From the NCBI GenBank assembly GCA_033239125.1, contig BSWB01000005.1:15367447-15431446 (forward strand): a stretch of DNA of 64,000 nt, in the 5' to 3' direction. Shown here in pieces: positions 1 through 11,754 of the stretch (position 1 is the stretch's first letter; each line of letters opens with the position of its first letter). Source of the stretch: Fagopyrum homotropicum (Eukaryota; Streptophyta; Magnoliopsida; Caryophyllales; Polygonaceae). A model generated the notes under the pieces. It was given only the letters and a program-made list of their open reading frames with translations, made no database searches and was not told where the DNA came from. The position numbers and the translations under genes are program-made.

Positions 1-372
1 TATTATACAAGGCTGGGGAAAATTTGACCATAAAGACATTTATCGATGCCATCTATAATGACAAAGTTGAGATGCAGAAATGTACACAGCTTAACTTGGA
101 CTGGTCCCTCCAACCCCACATTTTCAACCTTTAACATTTTTTTCCACATATATTTGTAGACCTTTCCTTAAACTTTTGTGAATCTTAAAAAAAGGAGTCA
201 ACTTCAAAGAATATTATACATTTTCAACCAACCAAATCCATGCAACCAAACAAGCAGTCAGATGCCTGAAATGAAAGAGTTAGCATTCTTCTTTTCTACT
301 ACTCCATTGATTTTACAGCCATCAAAGTAGAAATGTAAATTCAAAAATCCGAATCTAGCAGAAGATGCCTAC

Positions 373-654
373 CTGTGTCTCTACTTAGCTGCTCACCAAA
401 GGCAATCACAGGAAGAGCGGATGCAAAGAATATGTAAGTAGTTGGGGCCAGAATCCTGCCATAGACGTACGAAGTTAATTCAAAGTGAAAGTTGTCTGCA
501 TAACTTTCTACAAAACCTATATGGATGTATGTATTGGTATAGAGATGTACCCAATTCCAGAACGCAACCCGTTAACCCAGTCTTGCTTGTAACACCCCAG
601 TCTCCCATGGATATCCCTTAAAATTCCATTGAATGGAGATTTCAGGTTTCCCAT
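373..654 (-). CDS. Boron transporter (BOR/HCO3- transporter family), first two coding exons, partial
   Basis: Two minus-strand exons join in phase. Exon 1 (551-654) starts with ATG at 654 and contains GRLGCYKQDW; exon 2 (373-455) contains ILAPTTYIFFASALPVIAFG and GEQLSRDT. This is the N-terminus of plant BOR borate exporters, plasma-membrane anion-exchanger-like proteins that load boron into xylem or remove excess boron. Exon 1 ends at a GTACAT donor and exon 2 at GTAGGC; the codon split (2+1) agrees. A 3' splice site (tttttttcatcag in transcript sense) lies two bases upstream of the ATG, so the start sits just after a 5'UTR intron. The next exon of the family is not visible in positions 1-372, which I read as intron; the rest of the gene lies outside the window. 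Both exons look intact. Which BOR paralogue this is cannot be told from 62 residues. Confidence 0.9.
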
Positions 655-1162
655 CCCTGATGAAAAAAATTTCGAAATCAAGAAATCGGAATAGAGGAAG
701 TCCAGAAATAAAGATTATTCCCAAAAAAACATGTAGATTGCCTTCAATAATTTTTACATGTTCCTGAAAATCTCGACTTATAGTTTAGCTCTACTTTTCG
801 ACAAATTTGCCAACAAGCTAACTCAAAGCCTTATTTTTAATTTTGTTTCTCTAAATGACAGAAATAATAGGTTTAGAATCCAAAAAAGGACGGTTTACGA
901 AACATTGAATTAGTTCAAATACCAAAATTTCAGAAGCAACACACCCTTGAGATTTAAGTAAACATCACCGGAAGATCATCAACCCACCGATTTAATGTAA
1001 ATAAATGCAACGATTGCAAACCAAACAAATAAGAAAAGCAAATATCGATCAAAAAGGAAACGCATATTGACGTAATCTCACAGCTGTTAACAGATCTCAA
1101 AGGAAAAAAGAGCGATTTTCGTAATCACATGAATAGAAATGAAAGAGTACATGTAAGCTTAC

Positions 1163-1300
1163 TTGGAGCGCCGAAATCCTAGACAGAAGTCGAAGTCGCC
1201 GTGACCGGAGCCCCGACTCTCTATCTTCACGGCGAGAGAAGGATGGGAGTCAAAACATGTAGAAGAAGAAAGGCTAAGGCCATACCTTCTATTTAAAAGT
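1163..1300 (-). promoter_or_regulatory. Boron transporter 5'UTR exon 1 and core promoter
   Basis: In transcript sense a TATA-like TTTAAATA lies at 1297-1290, followed about 30 bases later by a CT-rich leader that ends at a good 5' splice site (CAA|GTAAGC, last exon base 1163). This 5'UTR intron runs to the acceptor at 658-657, just before the BOR start codon. The transcript start near 1260 is inferred only from TATA spacing. The leader contains short ATGs, so upstream ORFs are possible. Confidence 0.55.
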
Positions 1301-1329
1301 ACGCGCGCTTAAGAGGAGAGAGAAAGATG

Positions 1330-2790
1330 GGGCCCACTGTCACTTTACTGCACTGTTGCTTTTATTGGAAATGGGCCGTAGGGTTTTCTACTTATGTGTT
1401 TGTAATTGTACCAGCCCGGCCTACTGCATGTCAATCCATTTACATCTAAACCAGAATCGAATTATTCTCAAAAGAAAAATTAATAATAATTTATTAATTT
1501 TAGTAAAAAATAATATTAAAAATTAGCTACCATTTTATTACTTAGTAAATTAGAGACAATTTAATTTAATTTTCAATAGTTAAATAGAATAATATATTTT
1601 TAGAAGTGTATAAAAAAAGGTAAAAACCTGATTATGTAGTAGAGAACATCATTATAATTACTTGAAATATTATCACTAAAATGAAAATTATATAAAAGTA
1701 TCATTATAGTAATTTTATTTTTGAAAGCTTGTTTGATAAATTTTTAAAGCCTAATATACATAAAATATTATTCAAATAAAAACTTTTTTGAAAGATAATT
1801 AGCATTTTTATATTTTGTAAAATATTATTTGATAAATTTTAAAAAATAATAGAAACAATTTGGTTTACTAGGCTTTTTCAAGTTTTGTATTTAGTAAATG
1901 TACCCCTTGAGAGAAGAGTGTGTAGAGTTTGAGAATAAATACAAAAGGTTGGGGTATATTTATTTAATTGAAACATTAAAAAACCTAGTTACTACTCTAC
2001 TTTCTCAAAAAGGCCTAGTTACCAAAATTCCCCAAAATAATATAGATAAAAGATAATTAGCTTATTTGATAAATTTTAAACGTCAAACTTAACAAGTAAG
2101 TATCATTTCTAACTTTATATACTTTTATTTGGAAAGTATAAAAAATCATTAATTTTATTTTTGCAAAATATAATTACAGTTTTTTATTTCCTTATATAGA
2201 ATGTTAACCATTGAAGCTTTTTGGACTTCTTTAAAAAGAAAAAAGATAATGGACATTTTATGAAAAAATTCTGCCGAACACAGCTCATAATAGGGGCACT
2301 AATATTAGAAAACTAACAGACTTGTTAATAACAAAAAGAAAGAAAAAAAAAAATGCATCGTTTCATTTGTTTGTGAGTCAATTGGTTGATGTATAATATA
2401 TTACATATTAATTTATAGTCCGTATTTACTATTTTATACGAGGATATTTATATTTTTAATATTTTTGAGTAAAATATCATTATCATACTTATATATGTGC
2501 GACATAATATCATATTTATGAAAATTTATCGATATGGTCAATTAATTTTTATATTCTCGTAATATAAAATAGTTACAAATAAAGAATAGTTTTATCATGG
2601 TAAACTTTAATTCAATATTATACAACACACAACTTTATTTTAGGTTTATAGATATGGCCATAATTATGTTCAATGGTCATAAACATATTCATTTTGTTGT
2701 CTCAAAATTCACACAAATAGATAAATTGCGTGAATAAAATTTATCTAATAAGATTTTACTAAACAAAAATAAAAATAAAAATAAAAAGAT
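1330..2790. other. AT-rich intergenic DNA
   Basis: No coding potential or RNA gene was recognised apart from the 182-bp MITE listed separately. Sequence is dominated by A/T runs and short degenerate repeats. Confidence 0.6.
1852..2033. mobile_element. Small Mutator-type MITE with 9-bp target duplication
   Basis: The ends form an imperfect terminal inverted repeat: left gaaacaatttggtttactag, right (reverse complement) ggggaattttggtaactagg. The element is flanked by the perfect 9-bp direct repeat aaaataata (1843-1851 and 2034-2042), the length expected for Mutator-like transposition. It is 182 bp and non-coding. Its terminal repeat resembles the ends of the much larger Pack-MULE at 22591-34127 (both carry ACTAGGC followed by a T-run), so the two are probably one family. 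Confidence 0.85.
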
Positions 2791-3694
2791 TTTTCCTCTT
2801 GGTGTCTTCAAAGTTCGGACTTATCCTCTTGGTATCCACCAAATTTCAAAAATCTTCTTGGTACCCTCGTGGTTTTATTTATTTCCTCTTTATAACCATT
2901 TTTTATATATTATATTAAAACTTTAATAAAAATTAATTAAAAAATCAGAAAAATAATTTTAAAACTAATTTTGATCACATTAAATATTAAACTAATAAAT
3001 TTAAAATAGAATTATATTTTTTATATTAATTAAAAAAGTAAATGAAAGATAAATATATTTTTTTAATGAAAATAATTTTTTTAAATTTCGGATTTAAAAT
3101 AAAACTAAAAATAATTAAAAAAATTTGGAAGAGTCTAGAACTTTAAAATTATTGTAAATTTTTTTTGAATTTCTATAATATCTTAATTCGAAAATTTTAT
3201 TTTATATTTTATATTTTATATTTTTAGTTCTTTAGTTTACACATTCTTAAATTAAAAAATATATAATTTTTTAATAAAATTTCGATTTAAAATAAATGAT
3301 ATAAATTAAATTTAAAAAAATTACTATATTTTTAAATTTCTAGAACCTTAAAAAAATTGTTTTTAATTTAATTTTATATATATTTTATTTTAAATCTAAG
3401 ATAAGAAAATTATTTTAATTCATGAAATAAATATTACCTTTAATTCAAAATATAAAGTTATATATAAAAACAAATTCCGTCATAAATTTATTAGATTATT
3501 TTTTCAATGATGTCATAATTAGTTTTAAATTTATTTTTTTATTTTTTGTTATTTTGTAATGATTTTTTAATGTAATATATCAAGAATGGGTATAAAGAGG
3601 AAACAAATAAAACCATGAGGATACCAAGAGAATTTTTGAAACTTGATAAATATCAAGAGAATAAGTCCAAACTTTGAGGGCACCAAGAGGAAAA
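2791..3694. mobile_element. Fold-back / long-TIR non-autonomous DNA transposon, copy 1
   Basis: About 120 bp at the left end (ttttcctcttggtg, with 'cctcttggta' repeats) recurs in reverse complement at the right end (caccaagaggaaaa). The interior is extremely AT-rich and non-coding. No clear target duplication was found, so exact ends are uncertain by a few bases and the superfamily is undecided. A second copy in the same orientation lies at 4012-4930. Confidence 0.75.
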
Positions 3695-4011
3695 GTCCTT
3701 AACTATATTATTCTCTCTATAGTATGCCCTGGGCTTTGTTAAAGTGTTTGATTCATCAAATGAGACTGAACTTATTCTTTCTTGTGAATTTGCTCATGAT
3801 CTTGTCCACAACCACCAACAAACACACTTTGTGCCGGAGACTTCTTAATCACCGTTCGTCGTGCACTAGGTCCACTGGGAAAGCCGTACTAGCAATGGCG
3901 GAGGCAGAAAGTTTTGGTTTGGGGCACAAAAAATTTTTTTGTAAGGTAAGTCGCATATTAAGTTTGAAATTAAACAATAAAATCTATAAATTAAATAAAT
4001 AAAAAAAAAAA
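3695..4011. other. Spacer between two fold-back copies, with a possible decayed hAT end
   Basis: About 315 bp separate the two fold-back elements. Around 3893-3936 the string caatggcggaggcag followed by a G/T-rich stretch resembles the terminal repeat of common plant hAT elements (compare cagtggcgg at 58020), but no partner end or 8-bp duplication was found. A 92-codon open frame (3724-4002) crosses the region; I recognise no protein in it. Confidence 0.3.
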
Positions 4012-4930
4012 TTTCCTCTTGGTGCCCTCAAAGTTTGGACTTATCCTCTTGGTATCCACCAAGTTTCAAAAATCCTCTTAGTACCCTCATGGTTTTATTT
4101 ATTTCCTCTTTATAACCATTCTTTATATATTATATTAAAATTTCAATAAAAATTAATTAAAAAATCAGAAAAATAATTTTAAAACTAATTTTGATCACAT
4201 TAAACATTAAACTAATAAATTTAAAATAGAATTATATTTTAAATATTAATTAAAAAAGTAAATGAAAGATAAATATATTTTTTAATGAAAATAATTTTTT
4301 TAATTTCGGATTTAAATTAAAATATATAAAAAAAAATAAAAATAATTAAAAAAATTTGGAAGAGTCTAGAATTTTAAAATTATTGTCAATTGTTTTTGAA
4401 GTTCTATAATATCTTAATCTGAAAATTTTATTTTATTTTATATTTTTAGTTCTTTAATTTACAAATTCTTAAATGAAAAAATATATAATTTTTTAATAAA
4501 ATTTCGATTTAAAATAAATGATATAAATTAAATTCAAAAAAAAATATTTTTAAATTTCTAGAACCTTAAAAAAATTTATTTTTTTCAAAATAATTGTTTT
4601 TAATTTAATTTTATATATATTTTATTTTAAATCTAAGATAAGAAAATTATTTTAATTCATGAAATAAATATTACCTTTAATTCAAAATATAAAGTTATAT
4701 ACAAAAACAAATTCTATCATAAATTATTAGATTATTTTTTCAATGATGTCATAATTAATTTTAAATTTTTTTTTTATTTTTTTGTTATTTTGTAATGATT
4801 TTTAATGTAATATATCAAGAATGGGTATAAATAGGAAACAAATAAAACCATGAGAATACCAAGAGAATTTTTAAAACTTGGTGAATACCAAGAGAATAAG
4901 TCCAAACCTTGAGGGCACCCAGAGGAAAAA
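4012..4930. mobile_element. Fold-back / long-TIR non-autonomous DNA transposon, copy 2
   Basis: Same family and orientation as 2791-3694, similar over nearly the whole length including the AT-rich core, with small indels and substitutions. Terminal inverted repeats of about 120 bp are again visible (cctcttggtgcc at left, ggcacccagagg at right). Confidence 0.75.
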
Positions 4931-5060
4931 TCCTATAGTTAACAACCCATCAATAATAGCTAAACATGATTGATTTTGTAAAGAGTCGGTACTCACTTTG
5001 ACAATTTCCACATATTTGCCCAACAGTTGAGAAGAATATAGTCTATAGTTGGAGAAGATG

Positions 5061-5404
5061 GAGGAAACCACCGGTTGAGATCCGTCGTCGAAGAGTATAG
5101 CTGGAGAAGATGGTGCAACGAAGGATCAGCTACAAGTCAGAATATCTAAAGATGGAGTAACAAGAACAAAGAAGCACCAGAAAAGAAGAAAGCATACAGT
5201 CGGATTTGATGTCGAGAAGCCGGAAGAGGAAACTCATCGGTTGAGATCTGTCGTCGATAAGACTATAGTTGGAGAAGAATCAGAAATGGAGCAACGAAGG
5301 AGCATTCAGAACTCAAAATATCTAAAGATAGAGTAACAAGAACAAAGATGAAAAGGAGAAGAAGAAAGCATATTGTCGGATTCGCCGTCTAGAAGCTAGA
5401 GAAA
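5061..5404. repeat. Tandem duplication of a ~165-bp unit
   Basis: Unit 1 starts at 5061 (gaggaaaccaccggttgaga) and unit 2 at 5226 (gaggaaactcatcggttgag). Both then pass through the same order of landmarks: gtcgtcgaagag or gtcgtcgataag, tatagttggagaaga, gcaacgaaggag, atatctaaagat, agtaacaagaacaaag, gaagaaagcata. Divergence is noticeable, so the duplication is not recent. Host or transposon origin unknown. Confidence 0.75.
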
Positions 5405-5929
5405 CCTGGTCGCCGGAGACACCTAAACCCACCTAGTCTTTGAGACGTGTCGTTAGTCGCCACTCCAGTCATTAGGTAGAAGCACCGAAGAAAGATTGAA
5501 TGAAGACAAATTACATATACTTTGCACTATAAAATATAAACACACGGGGGCCATTCATAAAACCCCTTTTCAAATAAGCGGCTCTTCTAGGCTTGCGCTG
5601 ATATTCGGCTTGTTAACTGATACGAACGATGATGAGTCGAGTCCGAGCGGCTTGTCTCGGATTACAACCCTACCTCGTACTTAAATCTTACATTGTCCCA
5701 ATGTAATCCAAAGATAAGATAAAAGTATAAAAATACTTATAAATTGGTGTATGGTTGTCTCCCTATAGTTGGACCCAATTCGACTGTCCTCGTGGATGGG
5801 CTTGGGTTGTCTTGGTAGTTACCCCTACGGGCGTGGTGCTTTTCTACTCGTTGAGCGACCTATTTTTCACCATGTCTAGACGTTTTCTTACGTTTGTGAG
5901 GTGCTCGATACTTTGTTCAATACCGGTAA
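5405..5929. other. Anonymous DNA next to the Athila-like gag remnant
   Basis: Short open frames of 60-70 codons exist on the plus strand, but none resembles a known protein. The region may hold the missing downstream part of the retroelement at 5930-8884, but no LTR or pol motif could be recognised. Confidence 0.3.
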
Positions 5930-7354
5930 GCTCTAGGGATTCTCGGCGAGGTGTTGCTCCCGTTTAACGAACAACTTTGGAACATTCTCCTTTGTGAGGA
6001 GAAAATTTTCAGGGGTCCTCTCAGTGGGTTACGTGGTGCGATTATGAACATTGGTCGTGTTGATGTACTTGAAGTTTGGGTGGTACGGTGCTTCCATCTT
6101 GGGTTGTACGTGTTAGAATAAGGGTCAAATTGTTGTCGCAGATTACGATTTGGGTTCTTGTAGTAGTCCCTCGTGTGGAATATTTCTTTGCCCGATTGTC
6201 CCTTGTGAGGTATACCAGTTAAGATAGAGAAAAGTTAGGCATCATGGTCGTCTTGACCGTACCACAGAGTTGACAACAGAAGGTATCTTCACTTTTTGTT
6301 GTGGATTTCATGGAGACGATGGTTTCAGTGACCTTAATTGTAGCATCTTTGGGGTTAAAAATTTGTTGGTGTGGTCACTCAAACGTTCAACGGGCACTCA
6401 TGCCTCATCGATGGACATTTTCATAAGTCTTCCGCCGGTACAATTATCAATCATATACCGGGTTGGATTGTCAATTCCTTGGTAGAAGGATAGGACAAGG
6501 ATGAATTTATATTGTCCCTGAGTTGGGCATTGACGAACCATGTTCTTAAACCTTTCGCAAGCTTCATAAATTTTTTCACCATTAGACATTTTGAAACTGA
6601 TGATAATTTTGGTGCGTAGTTTGGCTATCTTTTGTGGTATGAAGAATTTATTTACAAAGGCTTCGTGTAGTTGTTCCCAAGTAATAATGGAATTCGGGGA
6701 GAAAAATCGGTACCAGTCAACAACTTTTTCCAAAAAGGGAATTTTGAAAGTTGTCATTCTTTTAGTTTCGGGTGGCACAATGTAAAATTTGATTGTGCTC
6801 ACGAAGCCCGAGAATCCTTCCATGTTTTGTATCGAGTCGTCGGTAGGTAGTTCGGAAAAAGCATCGGATGTTAGCAAGTTGATCAACCCAACTTTTAATT
6901 TAAAGTCTAGGGCGGCGATTTCCAGAGTGACCACTCCGCTGACATGGGCGTTGTGGGTGGGTAACATGTATCTGCCTAAAGTAGTAGGTGTGTTTTGTTC
7001 ATTGACACGTCTAGCCATTTCAACTTATACCCACGTTGTCTCAGCGTCATCAACAATTTGTTGGGTGGCTCTTGCTCTTCCTTGGGTGTCTTTAACCATT
7101 TGACGCATAACAATCATTTGCTACTACATTTGAGCAATCGTAGTGGCGGCGTCCACTGAGATTATTCCATCATTAGCAACCATTGTTGAATTGGTGGGTG
7201 GGTTGGTTGTACTTTGTCGGTCGAATGAGTTTCTTGTATGGTTAGGAGGATCAAAAGACCTTATATGCCTTGAGCATAGTATTCTTTTAGGTTCTAGATC
7301 TGCAAGTGTGAGGGATTTCCCGACACTTCTTCCTCTACACTTTAGAAAGGACAT
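5930..7354 (-). pseudogene. Athila-like Ty3 retrotransposon gag, broken
   Basis: The minus strand reads as a plant Ty3-type Gag, the nucleocapsid/capsid precursor that packages element RNA. From the start at 7354 the frame holds to 6398 apart from two internal stops (near 7122 and 7032); a frameshift follows. Diagnostic strings are FLEKVVDWYRFFSPNSIITW, LHEAFVNKFF, ACERFKNMVRQCP and YQGIDNPTRYMI, the order seen in retrotrans_gag domains. Further down, DPYSNTYNPRWK (around 6080-6130) matches a motif typical of Athila-lineage Gag tails. No protease, RT or integrase follows, so the element is truncated at its 3' side. A GGCGTC-type primer-binding region and an LTR lie immediately upstream at 7414-8884. 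Confidence 0.8.
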
Positions 7355-7413
7355 GACAGGGATTAAAAACTTAAAGGTTTCAAAATTAATAAGTCAAAGC
7401 AATTCAAAGCTTT

Positions 7414-7433
7414 CTCCGACATTGACGCCAATT
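7414..7433 (-). other. Putative primer-binding region of the Athila-like element
   Basis: In element sense the sequence directly after the LTR reads AATTGGCGTCAATGTCGGAG, a decayed form of the TTGGCGCCGTTGCCGGGGA block that follows the 5' LTR in Athila-type elements (an intact example is at 39094). It places the LTR/leader border at 7433/7434. Confidence 0.6.
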
Positions 7434-8884
7434 TGTTGAGGGCTTAAGTGTGAACCTAATGTCTTGCAAATATTTACAAGACCCGTTGTAGTTTAGTAGG
7501 TCAAGATCGAACACATGAAAGATGGTATCTTTCTTTGACGAATAAATTAAGAAATCAAAATCAAGTAAATAAGTAAAGGAGATATATACAAATATGCAGA
7601 ATCACTAGAAGAAGACAGAAACCAAAGACTAGAGGGGAGGTCGTACAATGGGTAAGCGGTCGACCGAGTCAAAACGCAATTAAAGCACTAGAAGGCAGTA
7701 AAGGAATGACCACAGAGTGAGTTGGAGCAAAAACCTAAACTTAGATAGGTTAGGTCGTCCGACGGGTCTCTGGGAATTGTCTAGACTGGCTCGTAATTCA
7801 GTTTATAAGTGAAACCAGAAGAAGAGTGGTAAATGTTGGATATTTGTAATGTTCAAAACCAATTTGGAAGAGAAAGAGGTCAAACGATAGATAATAACAA
7901 AGACAAATCATTCCAGGACCCGGATCACCACAACATGCATGCAATAAATCTTAAGAGGCAATCCACAATATCACAAGTATGCTAGAGTTATGTAAAAATA
8001 ACTTCGCTAATTGTTAGTTCGCGGTTAGGTCGTCGCTTGTGGTACATCGAGGTTGTCACCATGATTGTCACTTCATACCCGATACGGAGTCTTTGCCCAT
8101 GTAGTTTGACCCGACCTTTCAACACCTAAAAACTCTATTGAAATATGACAAAAAGAAAGAGATATGGAAAAAAGATGATCTGATGGTGGAATGGATCGGT
8201 AGTTTGATAGATCAAGGTCGAGCCCTAAACAACGACATGGAAGCACAAAAGGACACGATCGGAGGGATCGCCCAAATTTACAACCGGCGAAGTTCTGTAG
8301 AACCCTTGAGCTACAACCAAACACAAAAGGCATTTGTGAGAACCCTAGAGCACTTGAAGGATTGCTTGTGACCAGTTGAAGCACCTTGCTATGTCGTAGC
8401 GAGTAGAACACACTCAGACAAGTCCCAGCGAGTTGCGAGCAAGACATCTCTTACTCAAGTTTGCTCTCAACTCCATGGAGATGACGATAGACACCGCAAA
8501 AAGATAACACAACGTGTTAAACAAATATATATATATTCCAGGTTGAGAAAATAACAGGAACGACCTCCCTATTTATAGGTTGTGGATTAACCATATGGGA
8601 TTTTTAATCTAGCCTACATAATCGTATCTTATTTAGAATAAGATATGATCTTGTTCTAAGAAAATAATAAAATAAGATCAATCTTCTAGTAAGATTAGAT
8701 CTTCTAAGACTCGGACCTCAAGTATCTCTAAAAGATATGATTTTCAAATCTATCTTTAAGCTTCTCTATTAGAAAACTTAAATTATTTGCAAAAAAAATA
8801 AAATATCATGGGATGAAAATAACATTAATAGCCCGCAAATTAGCCCATAATTAAACATGTCTTTATATAACATTCAATCCAACA
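7434..8884 (-). repeat. 5' LTR of the Athila-like element (minus strand), single copy
   Basis: Bounded by TG...CA in both senses (forward tgttgagggc at 7434, ccaaca ending 8884). In element sense it starts TGTTGGATTGAATG, carries a TATA-like CTATAAATAGG near 8570 and ends next to the primer-binding region. No second LTR copy was found in the window, so the upper boundary rests on the TGTTG/CAACA pattern only. It contains GC-rich near-palindromes such as gcggtcgaccgagtc at 7651-7665. Confidence 0.55.
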
Positions 8885-8907
8885 TTATCCTCGTTTATAT
8901 CCCACAA

Positions 8908-9000
8908 TGCATGGTCTTTACGTATGCATGGCTGGTCTTCTTCTCGTGCATGGACACATACGTTCTTCATGCATGGTTGTTTCCTCGTACATGCATGCAT
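8908..9000. repeat. Cluster of gcatgg/catgcatgg motifs
   Basis: At least five copies of gcatgg, several inside catgcatgg (RY-like), occur at irregular spacing within about 95 bp. The RY motif CATGCA is bound by B3 factors of the ABI3/FUS3/LEC2 group in seed promoters, but no gene is recognisable nearby, so a regulatory role is only a possibility. Confidence 0.45.
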
Positions 9001-10600
9001 GGACGTGCTCGAGTGTTGGGGTGGTCTCGCATATGGGTCCAAGTCTTCTACTATTGAGAAACAAGGGTTCTTCTTATCTGTTCCTCTCCTCTTTGCTATT
9101 AGTGAACATATTCTCATGTATTGATAAACTCGGGACCTCCTTGTTTGATGAGCTTTATAGCACATCATCTTCCTCTTCTTATAAGTTCTTCTTCTTATTG
9201 GTTCCTCTCCTCTTCTTATAGGCTCCTCTCATCTCTGCTTGAGTTCCATTTGATCATGTCATCCTTTGAGATTGGCATCCTCCTCTTCCGTGCAGTTGTT
9301 AAGGTTCCTTGCACCTAAGCTGCTTCGAAGTTAAGTTTCAGTCATGCGGGTGTTCTTGAGGATGCTCTTGCATCAACTAGCTCCTTAGTTGCTCATGTGT
9401 TGAGTTCTTCTAACTTCTGGGTTGTTTTTGTGCTGAGTCCGGGTCTTGGAGGTGCCCTTGAAGATGTTCATGCATTAGTACCCAAGACAACTGTCACTTC
9501 ATCATATCAAATGAGGCATTGAGGTGTGAGAACTCCATTGTCACTTCGAGTTAAGGTCACCCTTTATAGAACACATAGTATAACCGATACTAACATAGCT
9601 CATATACATACAAGCAATACATATAATCAATTCAATATCGCATATCAGGCATGTCGGGCTCAATAGACCCTAGAATAGAGGGAGATTACTCACACAAACC
9701 TTGGAATAAGAAGGGAATGTAATTTATTGAATGAAATCAAGATCCGTTATGTGACAAGGTACATGTCGCATGACCGGGTTTGAAATGTTTCGCCGAAAGC
9801 TTTGTAAAATGTTGGAAAAAGAGATGTCTAACCTAATAGAGGAAGATCCTTATTAATAGGGTCCGGAAATGGCCCAAAAACTCTAGATCTCTTGAGACTC
9901 TATATTCTATTTAGATATATCCAATCTACTCGATATTATCATTTATTAAGATAAGACCAAACTAAGGATAAGATAGAAAAAACAATGTAGTAAAGATAAA
10001 CGTCAAAGTGGACTGATCGATCATTAGGATATCGTAGGACCTCTTGAGCCAAAATCTCTGGTCTGGTCCTGAATTGCTCCAAGATCATCTCAATAACAAC
10101 GGGTGATCATTTGAGGGTTGAATCCGGGAGTTGGGGACAATGCCTCGTGCAACATGGGCACGACCGACTACTCTTGGATTTTCTCCCGATGTTCTTCGCT
10201 TCACTCTTGGACTTCAGTCATTTTAGCCAATGATATATAACTTTGATGACTGCAAGGAAGCCCTTATTAGTGTATATCAGGGCATTTAGTAGTATATGTA
10301 TCATTCTAGCTTCACAAATGCCTAAAATGCCTGCAATTATATAAACTAACTAGCAGATCTCCAAAATAGGAATACAAAGGATATAAACCAAAAGGATATA
10401 TGTTTTATTAAGCTCAAAAGGGTAGAGAATGAAATAGAATGATGTTGATAAATTATGCTAATTTGAGTGCTATCAGTCGTGCTCTTATTGGAAGGTCTAA
10501 TCGTGAATTTGTTGTCAAACTAACTCTAGTGAAACCACAATTTTTTCACATCCTACTGACATATCGGGTTCTCAAATCCGAGGTGTTACATCGTCTAGGA
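9001..10600. other. Anonymous region with degenerate CT-rich repeats
   Basis: Around 9165-9240 the phrase cctcttcttataagttcttc recurs imperfectly (ttcttcttat, cctctcctcttcttatagg). The stretch 9600-10060 has the look of old LTR sequence, with a 'gataagata'-rich zone, but no matching partner, primer-binding site or domain was found. No gene is supported. Confidence 0.3.
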
Positions 10601-10839
10601 TTTGTTTTTTTCCTGATTTGGAAGAATGGGGAAAGACCCCACCACTCCTATGCAAAGGACGACGATTATTAAGAAGTTGGATGAGGAGTTGCTCGATGTC
10701 CAACGAGGGAGGCCTTCAGGTGACTGCTTAATTAAGGGAGTGAAGATATTTTCTGAGTTAGAAAGGCTACGTATAGAAGATGAATCTTAATTACTGGCAC
10801 CTACGTGCCCGATAAAATATGTTGCAAGATGGGCTAAAA

Positions 10840-11480
10840 CACAACCTTCTTTCACCATAAGCTAGGCAAATGGAAGGCGGATCAAGAACAACATTGATAA
10901 GGTCAAAGACCATGGAGGAAACTAGCAATCTACAGACAAAGGATTGAAATAGTTATTACTCATTATTATGACCAATCGTTCCGTCGATCTAATGTATTGG
11001 AAAATGAAAAAATAGTGAGTCTTCTTGATTAAAAAGTAACAACTAGCATGAATGGGTCTCTTCTTGAGGAACCGACAATAGAGGAGGTATGGGTTGCGGA
11101 AAAATAAATGCATCTCCGGAAGGCACAAAAAATAAATGGCCCACACACGATACTTTATCAGAAATATTGGAATGTGGTTGGCTCGGATGTGTTGTTTTTT
11201 GTCCGACGTTGGTGGAAGGGTGTGACAAAAGTTGGTGATGTTAATGAAATTGTGGTACCATTAATTACTAAAGTCATCGATCCCCAATTTTTGTTTAAAT
11301 TTCGTCCTATTAGTCTTTGTAATGTGCTTTACAAAATTGAAAAAGTACTAGAAAACACACTTAGTACTCTTCTCCCGGATATTGTGTTAATGAAGCAAAG
11401 TACGTTCATTGAGGGACGTTTCATTTCGGATAATTCTCTAGTAGCACATGTGATCTTCCATCATATCTGTATTGCATTAT
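10840..11480 (+). pseudogene. LINE (L1-type) ORF2 reverse transcriptase fragment
   Basis: Plus-strand frames give blocks in the order seen in plant L1 ORF2: TTFFHHKLGKWKA (10846-10890), THYYDQSFRRSNVLENEK (around 10954-11010), EEVWVAENKMHLRKA (11084-11120), GPHTILYQKYWNVVG and FRPISLCNVLYKI (about 11300), then QSTFIEGRFISDNSLVA (about 11397-11450). These correspond to the linker between endonuclease and RT and the first RT blocks. The FADD-type catalytic block and the rest of RT are missing, and the reading frame upstream of 10850 is full of stops, so this is a dead 5'- and 3'-truncated copy. No poly(A) tail or target duplication was found. Confidence 0.85.
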
Positions 11481-11754
11481 AAGAGAGAGTTGGGATTTCC
11501 ACTTCCCTTTATGCCCATCTTATTTTCTTCTATTTATAGGAATGTCATTTACCATTTTTATTTATTTTCTTGGCTTCCTTCCTTCTACAGGCTTGTTATG
11601 ACAAACACGTGTAAATAGTCTTCTTTGCCGCATTAGCCCATTACGTTTGACAAACACGAGTATGAAGGAAGGAACCTTCTGTCGTATGTCGTCTCTTCTT
11701 CTCCAAGTTTGCTTTCTATGTCCTCACAAAGTCACAACTTCTTTTCTCTTCCCC

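Noticed and set aside
8073..8447. 124-codon minus-strand frame
   Set aside because: It lies within the Athila-like LTR, overlaps other frames, and has no recognisable domain.
9600..10100. Another LTR on the plus or minus strand
   Set aside because: The texture resembles LTR sequence, but no second copy, TG/CA borders, primer-binding site or target duplication could be found.
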